DNA from: Legionellales bacterium UBA4722
Lineage (GTDB): Bacteria; Pseudomonadota; Gammaproteobacteria; DSM-16500
Direction: 5' to 3'
Length of the DNA stretch: 12,157 bases
Assembly: GCA_002404295.1 (NCBI GenBank)
Contig: DHJK01000157.1
Span: 9,084-21,240, forward strand
The notes under the pieces are model-generated. The model was given only the letters and a program-made list of their open reading frames with translations, made no database searches and had not been told where the DNA came from. Of this stretch, positions 1 through 6,300 are shown piece after piece (position 1 is the stretch's first letter; each line of letters starts with the position of its first letter). The translations under genes and the position numbers were made by a program.

Positions 1-119
1 AGGGGAGAGGTGTCCTAAGCAACTTAGCCTTGCAATTTATAGATTAAGAAAAGACGGTCACGGGCACGATTAGGTTGTTCAAGAATCGATGATCCTTTTA
101 AATATATTTCATCCATTAC
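1..119. other. Left-edge segment without an identifiable gene
   Basis: All six frames are closed within this stretch. One plus-strand frame is open from the window edge to a TAG at 71-73 (23 codons, ending in RKDGHGHD), so it could be the tail of an upstream gene, but that is too short to identify. In gammaproteobacteria the gene before hupB is usually lon; I do not recognise a Lon C terminus here. No tRNA or clear terminator is visible. Confidence 0.3.
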
Positions 120-149
120 TTGACACGAGTTTCCCGCAATTGGTATAAA
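120..149 (+). promoter_or_regulatory. Strong sigma70-type promoter for the HU gene
   Basis: A perfect -35 box TTGACA (120-125) is followed by an 18-base spacer and TATAAA (144-149, 5 of 6 consensus). TGG directly precedes it (141-143), giving an extended -10 (TGnTATAAA). Transcription would start near 155-157, leaving about a 100-base leader before the HU ATG at 256. A near-consensus promoter suits an abundant nucleoid protein. The assignment rests on motif match alone. Confidence 0.72.
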
Positions 150-181
150 CACACTTCACGCGGATATAGCAAAAACAGAAG

Positions 182-203
182 CTTTTTTAGAGTGATAAAA
201 AAG
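182..203 (+). promoter_or_regulatory. AT-rich hairpin in the HU 5' leader
   Basis: CTTTTTTA (182-189) and TAAAAAAG (196-203) are perfect 8-base inverted arms around the 6-base loop GAGTGA. It lies inside the predicted HU leader, about 50 bases before the start codon. The stem is nearly all A-U, so it would be weak as RNA. It could be a protein-binding or mRNA-stability element, or chance in AT-rich DNA. Confidence 0.3.
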
Positions 204-255
204 GGTTGGGTTCGTTACATTAACTATGGATAGATTCTTTTAGAGAGTACGTATT

Positions 256-543
256 ATGAATAAAGCAGAGCTTATTGAGCTGGTTGCAGAGAAAGCAGAA
301 GTGACTAAAGCCGCTGCAGAGCGCGCATTAGCTGCATTTTTGGAAGCGATTGCGTCCTCGTTAGGAAGAGACGAGCCAGTCGTACTCGTGAATTTTGGTA
401 CCTTTGTCGTAAGACAGACAGCAGCACGTAAGGGGCGTAATCCTCAGACGGGTGAAGAGATAAAAATCAAAGCTGCTAAGCGTGTTGGCTTTAAAGCAGG
501 CAAGGCATTGAAAGAAGCTGTAAAAGATTCAAAAAAAGATTGA
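256..543 (+). CDS. hupB: DNA-binding protein HU (HU-beta type)
   Basis: HU is a small basic dimeric protein that binds and bends DNA with little sequence preference, compacts the nucleoid and assists replication, repair and recombination. This 95-residue product has the usual HU length (about 90). Residues 1-40 form the helical dimerisation body (MNKAELIELVAEKAE start). FGTF at 47-50 leads into the DNA-binding beta arm, with the family signature RKGRNPQTGEEI around 58-69; Pro63 at the arm tip is the residue that intercalates between base pairs. The C-terminal helix ends in an extra lysine-rich tail (DSKKD). AGAGAG at 242-247 sits 8 bases before the ATG as a modest ribosome binding site. It is first in the order hupB, tRNA-Val, tRNA-Asp, ppiD, which supports the beta-type assignment. 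A strong extended -10 promoter lies upstream. Confidence 0.96.
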   Translation: MNKAELIELVAEKAEVTKAAAERALAAFLEAIASSLGRDEPVVLVNFGTFVVRQTAARKGRNPQTGEEIKIKAAKRVGFKAGKALKEAVKDSKKD

Positions 544-568
544 GTTTTACCTCTAACTCAGAGTATCC

Positions 569-595
569 TCTCCCCCTTCCTCATGACGGGGGAGA
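569..595 (+). terminator. GC-rich hairpin after the HU gene (possible terminator)
   Basis: TCTCCCCC (569-576) pairs perfectly with GGGGGAGA (588-595) around an 11-base loop. It lies 25 bases after the HU stop codon, where a terminator is expected, but no T-run follows it, so it is not a classic intrinsic terminator. It may be an mRNA 3'-end stabiliser. A weaker hairpin (TGAGTT 541-546 with AACTCA 555-560) begins at the HU stop codon. Confidence 0.4.
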
Positions 596-597
596 AA

Positions 598-628
598 GTG
601 ACTAAAACGGATACTGAGTAGATATAAA
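598..628 (+). promoter_or_regulatory. Candidate promoter for tRNA-Val
   Basis: GTGACT (598-603, 4 of 6 to the -35 consensus) and TATAAA (623-628, 5 of 6) are separated by 19 bases. The predicted start is near 635, just before the tRNA at 643, a sensible distance. The long spacer makes this tentative; readthrough from HU is the alternative. Confidence 0.38.
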
Positions 629-642
629 GATTTTTGATATGC

Positions 643-718
643 GGGTGCTTAGCTCAGCTGGGAGAGCATCGCCCTTACAAGGCGAGGGTCGGGGGTTCGA
701 ACCCCTCAGCACCCACCA
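643..718 (+). tRNA. tRNA-Val (anticodon TAC)
   Basis: A complete 76-base cloverleaf with an encoded CCA end (716-718). The acceptor stem GGGTGCT (643-649) pairs with AGCACCC (708-714). The anticodon stem TCGCC (669-673) pairs with GGCGA (681-685) around the loop CTTACAA, giving anticodon TAC (676-678), which reads valine GUA and other GUN codons. The T-arm has the GGTTCGA loop. It is followed 92 bases later by tRNA-Asp, and the pair separates hupB from ppiD. Confidence 0.97.
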
Positions 719-772
719 TTTTCAAAAGTGCGAAAGGTTCCCGTTTGCAAAAGGGATCCACAAAAGGATTAA

Positions 773-801
773 TTGACGTACTTGATAAGGATTGATAAAA
801 A
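773..801 (+). promoter_or_regulatory. Candidate promoter for tRNA-Asp
   Basis: TTGACG (773-778, 5 of 6 to the -35 consensus) precedes TAAAAA (796-801, 4 of 6) by 17 bases. The tRNA begins at 811. A separate promoter would let tRNA-Asp be made independently of tRNA-Val. The weak -10 keeps confidence low; the two tRNAs could also be processed from one transcript. Confidence 0.35.
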
Positions 802-810
802 AAGTTTCGT

Positions 811-887
811 GGAGTGGTAGTTCAGTTGGTTAGAATACCGGCCTGTCACGCCGGGGGTCGCGGGTTCGAGTCCCGTCCGCTCCGCCA
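811..887 (+). tRNA. tRNA-Asp (anticodon GTC)
   Basis: A complete 77-base cloverleaf with an encoded CCA (885-887). The acceptor stem GGAGTGG (811-817) pairs with CCGCTCC (877-883), with one T-G wobble. The anticodon stem CCGGC (838-842) pairs with GCCGG (850-854) around the loop CTGTCAC, giving anticodon GTC (845-847), which reads aspartate codons. The T-arm contains GGGTTCGAGTCCC. A T-rich stretch follows before ppiD. Confidence 0.97.
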
Positions 888-953
888 ATATTGTTTTATA
901 GAGCCTTTCTTGTTTTATTATTTTATTCTTAATATCAGGATTCAAAAATTTTT

Positions 954-2555
954 ATGCTAATGAGCATTCGTGATCATACTCATGGTTGGATAGCTACTGT
1001 CATTATTTCTCTACTTATTTTGTCTTTTGCTTTATGGGGTATTCACAGTTACTTGGGGGGTGGCTCTGCAACGTCTTTCGTTGCCCAAGTCAATGGTATT
1101 GAAATTTCAAAAGCACAGTTTTCCGCTGCTTTAGAGCGCGTGCACAGACAAGCACAAATGCAATCCAATGTACAATTACCGTTAAGTGCTGATAAAAATT
1201 TAAGAGAACGTGCTTTACAAGAATTAATAGAAATTGAAGTTTTAAAACAAGCATCTTTGCAACAAAAGTATCGTGTTTCACCGCAACAAATAGATGGTTT
1301 TTTAGAATCCATGCCACAGTTTCAAGTCAATGGTCAATTTTCACTGGCTCGTTTTCAGCAAGTGATGTCAATGACTATGTATTCAACGGCAACTTTTCTA
1401 GAACTGATCAAAACGACCTTATTGATTGATCAGCCACGTTTAGGCACCATTTTCACATCATTTTCTTTGCCTAATGAAGTTGAAGGAACCATAGCGCTTG
1501 TTAATCAAGAGCGTGATATTCAGTACACTGAACTATCACCACAGCTCGTCAATCAGTCTATTGCAATTTCAGAAGACCAAATACAGGCTTACTATCAACA
1601 GCATGCTTCAGAGTATCAAACATTAGAGCAGGCAAGTGTAGAGTATATCGAGCTCGCAGTTTCCGACCTTGAAAAAAATATACATATAACGACGCAAGAA
1701 ATAAAAAATTATTATGATGAAAATAGCAGTTCTTTTTCGTTGCCAGCCAAAGATAAACAGAAAAAACTAGAGATTCAACCGTTTGAAAAAGTAAAAGATA
1801 AAGTAGCCGCGGCTTTAACTCATCAAAAAGCCGAAGAACAGTTTGCAACTGTAAGAGAGAAGTTAGCCAATATAACCTATGAACATCCAGATTCATTAAA
1901 ACCTGCTGCGACAGAGTTAGGGTTATCTATTAAGGCGAGCGAACCCTTCGTTAAAGATAAAGCAGGTAAAGGCATTGCTGCTAATAATAAAATTCGTGAA
2001 GTCACTTTTAGTAATGAAGTCTTAAATTTACAAAATAATAGTGATGTTATTCAAGTGACCCCTGATTCAGTCATTGTTGTTCGTCTGAAATCACATACGC
2101 CTGCTGCGTTATTGGTATTGTCTACAGTGCAAAAAGAAATAGTTTCCAAACTACAGACGATTGCAATCAATAAAAAGTTAGAACTGCTTGCAACTGAAAT
2201 ACAACAAAAATTAGAAGCCTCTGCTAACCCAGACCAAATTATGCAGCAGTACCATTTACGCTGGAGCTCCCCAGGCATGATTGGCCGACATGCAACAAAA
2301 ATTGATTCCGCTATTTTGGATGCAGCATTCTCTATCCAAAAACCTCAAGGCGATCAGAAAATTTCATATGCGATTACAAAAATACCTAATGGGTATGCCA
2401 TTATTGGTGTGAAAGCGGTTAAGGAAGGCGCGCTCAATAATAAAGATGAGTATCGTGTTTTTGCAGAACAGATACAAAATACGCAAGGATTGTTAGAGTA
2501 TGAACTGTACAAAGACAGCTTGATGAAACAAGCAAAGATAAGCATGGCTTCTTGA
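954..2555 (+). CDS. ppiD: PpiD-like membrane-anchored periplasmic chaperone lacking the parvulin domain
   Basis: PpiD is an inner-membrane-anchored periplasmic chaperone that works near the Sec translocon on emerging outer-membrane and secreted proteins. The 533-residue product has a short N-terminal tail, one membrane anchor (about residues 12-35), then a SurA/PpiD-type N-terminal chaperone domain starting AQVNGIEISKAQF (44-56), with RERALQELIEIEVL at 84-97. The C-terminal portion (about 275-533) matches the region that follows the parvulin domain in E. coli PpiD, including DSVIVVRLKSHTP at 371-383. E. coli PpiD is 623 residues; the missing ~90 correspond to the parvulin rotamase domain, which should lie around residues 261-275, where only a short lysine-rich linker is found. 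The reading frame is intact. It would therefore be a pure chaperone or anchor. CAGGA at 936-940 favours the ATG at 954 over the one at 960. Its place after hupB supports the identity. Confidence 0.85.
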   Translation: MLMSIRDHTHGWIATVIISLLILSFALWGIHSYLGGGSATSFVAQVNGIEISKAQFSAALERVHRQAQMQSNVQLPLSADKNLRERALQELIEIEVLKQASLQQKYRVSPQQIDGFLESMPQFQVNGQFSLARFQQVMSMTMYSTATFLELIKTTLLIDQPRLGTIFTSFSLPNEVEGTIALVNQERDIQYTELSPQLVNQSIAISEDQIQAYYQQHASEYQTLEQASVEYIELAVSDLEKNIHITTQEIKNYYDENSSSFSLPAKDKQKKLEIQPFEKVKDKVAAALTHQKAEEQFATVREKLANITYEHPDSLKPAATELGLSIKASEPFVKDKAGKGIAANNKIREVTFSNEVLNLQNNSDVIQVTPDSVIVVRLKSHTPAALLVLSTVQKEIVSKLQTIAINKKLELLATEIQQKLEASANPDQIMQQYHLRWSSPGMIGRHATKIDSAILDAAFSIQKPQGDQKISYAITKIPNGYAIIGVKAVKEGALNNKDEYRVFAEQIQNTQGLLEYELYKDSLMKQAKISMAS

Positions 2556-2558
2556 ATA

Positions 2559-2584
2559 TTAAGTAAGCTCCCCTTCTTACTTAA
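2559..2584 (+). terminator. Hairpin 3 bases after the ppiD stop
   Basis: TTAAGTAAG (2559-2567) and CTTACTTAA (2576-2584) are perfect 9-base inverted arms around an 8-base loop. Its position immediately after the stop codon suggests transcript 3'-end formation or protection. No T-run follows, and a much larger hairpin starts 12 bases later, so the two may act together. Confidence 0.4.
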
Positions 2585-2596
2585 CCGCACGCCCCA

Positions 2597-2719
2597 CCGC
2601 CGTCATTGCGAGCGAAGCGAAGCAATCCATCTCGAAAGCAAGACTTCAGAAAGCTGATCTCAGGTACTTAAGCTTTGCTTTCGAGATGGATTGCTTCGCT
2701 TCGCTCGCAATGACGGCGG
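2597..2719. repeat. Large perfect inverted repeat (45-bp arms)
   Basis: The left arm 2597-2641 and the right arm 2675-2719 are exact reverse complements over 45 bases, separated by 33 bases. Less perfect pairing continues a few bases outwards (to about 2592 and 2724). The arms contain a GCGAGCGAAGCGAAGCAATC core, a palindromic element type I recall as dispersed in many bacterial genomes. There is no open reading frame or transposase. It sits between convergent genes (ppiD and the small minus-strand gene) and would form a very stable RNA hairpin on either strand, so it may terminate or block transcription from both sides. A REP/MITE-like dispersed repeat is the likeliest origin (inference). 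Confidence 0.85.
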
Positions 2720-2747
2720 CGGGGTGAGCTGTTACAATAATCATTAA

Positions 2748-2954
2748 CTAACTCACTTTCGTCTGCGCACTTTCTGTTGTTTGATTTACATCTGCTGGAC
2801 TAATAACATCTCGCCCACCATAAATCATTTTTGCTGGCACTTGTGCTGTTTGTTGATTGGTTCTATACAGCGCTGAATTTATATCACCTACAGTAACAGC
2901 AAACACATTGAAGCTTAGGCACGCTGTTGCTAAAAACAAAGCTAGCTTAATCAT
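2748..2954 (-). CDS. Small secreted protein of unknown function
   Basis: A 68-residue product with a clear Sec signal peptide: MIK, then a hydrophobic core (residues 4-18) ending NVFA, with probable cleavage after residue 19. The mature 49 residues are polar, have no cysteine, and I recognise no family. The frame could start at a TTG (2967-2969), but that TTG overlaps the Shine-Dalgarno GAGGGA (2962-2967), which lies 7 bases before the ATG at 2952-2954; the ATG is therefore the start. Cys12 is not in a good lipobox and is too close to the N terminus, so a lipoprotein is unlikely. A promoter with a perfect TATAAT lies just upstream. The gene is convergent with ppiD and divergent from the leader/adhesin locus, sharing its control region. 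Confidence 0.68.
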   Translation of the reverse strand: MIKLALFLATACLSFNVFAVTVGDINSALYRTNQQTAQVPAKMIYGGRDVISPADVNQTTESAQTKVS

Positions 2955-2994
2955 TTTTATTTCCCTCAAGAAGTGTCGCAGTTAATTTGTACAC

Positions 2995-3022
2995 ATTATA
3001 CTCGATTTCTGAATAAGTACAA
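2995..3022 (-). promoter_or_regulatory. Promoter of the small secreted-protein gene
   Basis: Read on the minus strand, a perfect TATAAT (3000 down to 2995) is preceded by 16 bases and TTGTAC (3022 down to 3017, 3 of 6 to the -35 consensus). Transcription would start near 2988, leaving about 34 bases before the ATG at 2954, with the ribosome site in between. The perfect -10 and good spacing to the gene support it. Confidence 0.55.
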
Positions 3023-3067
3023 TGGATTTTTTGAGTATAGTGCGTAGGATAGCGCGAATAGCCAAAA

Positions 3068-3191
3068 ATTGATCAATCACTGTTTTTTTGTGACATAATC
3101 TGTTAACTCTCTGTTTATACAGGAAATATATATTCAATATTTCCTGCAATTCTCAATTTATAGTCTATACTTAACAGTGGGGAGCACTGTT
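3068..3191. promoter_or_regulatory. Control region with nested inverted repeats upstream of the adhesin locus
   Basis: Several perfect symmetries lie here: ATTGATCAAT (3068-3077, a palindrome); CTGTTAA (3100-3106) with TTAACAG (3171-3177); CAGGAAATAT (3120-3129) with ATATTTCCTG (3137-3146), 10-base arms and a 7-base loop; and AACAGTG (3173-3179) with CACTGTT (3185-3191), 7-base arms and a 5-base loop. A possible -10, TATACT (3166-3171, 5 of 6), has no good -35; the 10-base inverted repeat sits roughly where the -35 would be. This would suit a promoter that needs an activator or is repressed (inference). The last hairpin ends 8 bases before the leader Shine-Dalgarno. Confidence 0.5.
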
Positions 3192-3209
3192 TGATAATAG
3201 AGGTGATCT

Positions 3210-3359
3210 ATGTCATTTTGGTGTGAGTTTGTATATGTTAGTGCGCAATCTAAATTCAAAAATAAATTTTTGAAGTGCGGGTTGGCTGTTCTAAAAAACG
3301 AGCTGCATAACGACGGAAGGAGGATAGGCAATGATTCATTGCTGACGTGTTCTAGATGA
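3210..3359 (+). CDS. Leader ORF (49 codons) overlapping the adhesin start
   Basis: An intact reading frame starts with ATG at 3210 and ends with TGA at 3357-3359. It begins MSFWCEFVYVSAQSK and ends SLLTCSR, with Cys at 5, 23 and 47 and a basic character; I recognise no family. The start has an exceptionally good ribosome site: GAGGTGATC (3200-3208) matches the 16S anti-Shine-Dalgarno complement over 9 bases, with GAGG ending 6 bases before the ATG. Its stop overlaps the adhesin start as ATGA (3356-3359), the classic arrangement for translational coupling. The peptide itself may be dispensable, with the act of translating it controlling the adhesin, or it may be a true small protein. It has no signal peptide. 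The short length and lack of homology knowledge limit confidence. Confidence 0.62.
   Translation: MSFWCEFVYVSAQSKFKNKFLKCGLAVLKNELHNDGRRIGNDSLLTCSR
3315..3345 (+). promoter_or_regulatory. Strong Shine-Dalgarno with 4-codon mini-ORF before the adhesin ATG
   Basis: GGAAGGAGG (3315-3323) is an excellent ribosome site 7 bases before an ATG at 3331. That ATG opens only M-I-H-C and a TGA (3343-3345), 10 bases upstream of the adhesin ATG. The adhesin frame itself has a TAG at 3353-3355 directly before its ATG, so it cannot extend upstream to use this site. The palindrome GCAATGA-T-TCATTGC (3328-3342) covers the mini-ORF start. Ribosomes loaded here could re-initiate at 3356. Otherwise the site may serve the adhesin ATG at an unusual 32-base distance. 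Confidence 0.5.
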
Positions 3360-6300
3360 ACACTTATCTGCGATTGATGGAAAAGCAGTCTACACTTTTG
3401 CGAAACCGTTTCTTTTCTTTTATTATTGTTTTTGCTGTTTGCGCAGGTGTATTTTCCGACAGTTATGCACTGCCTGAGGGTGGGTCTGTCGCTGCAGGTA
3501 GCGCTGTTATTTCATCTCCTACACCCGATACTGTGCAAGTCAATCAAGGATCAGATAAGGCCATTGTTAATTGGCAATCATTTAATGTTTCATCGAACGA
3601 ACAAGTCCGTTTTCAACAACCCGATGCAAGCTCAATTATCCTTAATCGTATCAACCCCTATCAAGGCGTGTCAGAAATTTATGGCAGGATATCTGCAAAT
3701 GGTCAAGTCTGGTTAGTGAATCCTGCAGGTATTTATTTTGGTTCTTCGGCGCGTGTGGATGTCGCCGGCATCCTTGCAACGACGGGTAGTATCAGTAATC
3801 AAGATTTCATGGCAGGTAATTATCATTTTGTTCAATCACCCGATTGGAACGGGGCAATTATTAATGATGGTTTTATTAAAACAGCAGAAGCAGGGTTGGT
3901 TGCACTCGTTGGGTCTGGTATTGTGAATAATGGTTATATCGAAGCTAATTTAGGCACCGTTATTTTAGCTGCCGGCAGCGAATACACTGTTCACTTTTCA
4001 GGTAATAATTTAATTGAATTTACAGTTGATAAAGAAGTATTAGCGCCTGCCCGCGATCGACATGGGGTTGCGTTAAAAGACGGTGTTAACAATATGGGAA
4101 CGATTGTCGCGAACGGCGGCAAAATTGCTGTGACAGCGCATACGGCAAGTAAAATTTTAGATAATGCCATTAATATGTCAGGTATTGCTCAAGCAAACTC
4201 CGTAGGTATGAAAAACGGTGTCATTATATTGATGGCGGGTAAAAAGGGAAATGTGAATGTCACCGGGAAACTCATTGCATCAGGAAGAAAATCGGGTGAG
4301 AGGGGAGGTAAGGTATATATTACTGGCAATCAAATTAAAGTGCTCCAAAGTGCATTGATCGATGTGTCGGGTGATGTAGGCGGCGGTGAAGTATTCATTG
4401 GCGGTGATTATCAAGGAAAAAATCTAACCATTCAAAATGCGAAAAATACATTCGTTGGCGCTGATGTGGCTATAGTTGCTGATGCCATCACTGCAGGAAA
4501 TGGCGGTAAGGTCATTGTTTGGTCGGATAAGAATACACAATTTTACGGCACTATTTCAGCAAGAGGCGGCATAAAGAATGGTGATGGTGGATTTGTTGAG
4601 ACGTCAGGTAAAAAATATTTAGATGTGAATCACTCTGTTGTTGATTTACGTGCACCAGCAGGCGCCACAGGTACATGGTTACTTGATCCTACCAATATTT
4701 ATATTGCACTCAATCAAGCAAATGCAACGACTGCGGGCATGACTGGCTCTGATAATACGGCAAATATAGGAACCACCTCATTTCAAGCAACAGGCGCTAT
4801 ACAAGATTCTTTATTAACGACGGGCACATTAAATTCGGCATTAGCTTTAGCGAATGTGGTTGTAACAACGACGAATGCAGCAGGCACAGGACTTGGTAAT
4901 ATTACAGTAGTGGATCCAATTAGTTGGGCAACGGCGAGTACCTTAACGTTAACGGCTGCAAATAATATTGCGATTAATGCAGGAATTACCACAGGCACAG
5001 CTGCATCAGCACTTATATTAAATGCGACGGGTAGTGTGACTCAAACAGCGGCTATTGGTGGTTCTGGTGGATTAACAAAACAAGGGGTAGGTACGTTAAC
5101 ACTCTCGCAAAACAATACATACACAGGCACAACAACTATTACCACCGGTATTGTCAATGTTCAACATAATTCAGGTTTAGGTACAGCAGCAGGTGCGACC
5201 ACCATTGCATCCGGTGCCGCTGTACAAATTGATGGAAGTGGACTTTTGATTGCTGAACCGATTAGTTCCATGATTGGAACAGGTGTGAATTCAGCAGGTG
5301 CTTTACGTAATTTAGCAAATAGTAATGAATGGAGTGGTGGCATTGTTTTAGGCGCAGGTGGGGCAGCTATTACATCGGATGTAGGCACATTGACACTATC
5401 AGGGGGTATTACAGGTGCAACACGTCCATTAACAATTGCAGGCGCAGGCAATATGTTAATTAATTCTGTGATTGGTACAACCACTGGCACATTGACAAAA
5501 AATAGCAGCGGATTATTAACATTAAGTGCGATTAATACTTATTCGGGTGCAACAGCTGTCAACGCAGGTCAACTAACATTAAGCGGTGGCGGCACTGCAA
5601 CCAGTACCGCATTTTCTGTTGCGAGTAATTCTAAATTAACACTGGATAATAGTGGAGCTAATAATGGAGATCGTATTGCTAATGCATTGACTTTAACGGG
5701 CGGTGAATTTGAAATTATTGGAAATAGTGCCGCAAATACAACGGAGTCAGTCGGTACATTAACGTTAACTTCAGGATATTCAACTGTCACAGTGTCGCCT
5801 AATGCAGCATTTAATACTCAGTTGACATTTGCTTCATTCAGTCGTTCGGCAGGTGCAGGCGTTTTATTTCGCGGCGTTAATTTAGGCCTTAATACAGTTG
5901 CATCGCGAACGGCAAATAATTCAAATATTGTTTTCACTGTCGCGCCCACTCTAACAGGTGTTGCAGGTGCTGTGTCTGGTACAACAACAGTTAACATTCT
6001 TGGAGGCGCGATTGGTGATGGTGGTGCTACAGGCAATACGGGGTCGGGTACAGATTTTGTTACGTATAATCCAACAGGAGGATCAGTGAATGGTCTTCGT
6101 CCTTTGTTAGCTTCTGAATACGCGGCTGCACCTGCTGCAAATGTTAATTTAAAGCTAACCGCAAATCGTACGGCAGATGATACATTTTCGATTAACTCTT
6201 TATTGTTATCGGGTGGTATTACTTATAATTTCGATAATACAGCGGGTGCTAATACACTCACTCTAGGGGCCGCAGCACTGAGTGGAAATGTTCTATCTAT

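Noticed and set aside
741..757. A possible hairpin between the two tRNA genes (TCCC with GGGA around 739-755).
   Set aside because: The stem is short, has a mismatch on extension and is not followed by a T-run; it is not supportable as a terminator.
1049..2590. Several 73-112 codon minus-strand frames opposite ppiD.
   Set aside because: They lie fully within ppiD, which has clear family features in its own frame; they show unlikely composition and no conserved motifs.
2597..2719. Whether the large inverted repeat marks an insertion sequence.
   Set aside because: Only 33 bases lie between the arms, with no transposase frame, so at most it is a non-autonomous or REP-like element.
3347..3355. 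GTG at 3347 as an earlier adhesin start.
   Set aside because: It is in the adhesin frame but is followed two codons later by TAG (3353-3355).
3426..3926. Short plus-strand frames at 3426-3716 and 3738-3926.
   Set aside because: They overlap the TPS domain of the adhesin in another frame, have no good ribosome site and lack recognisable protein features.
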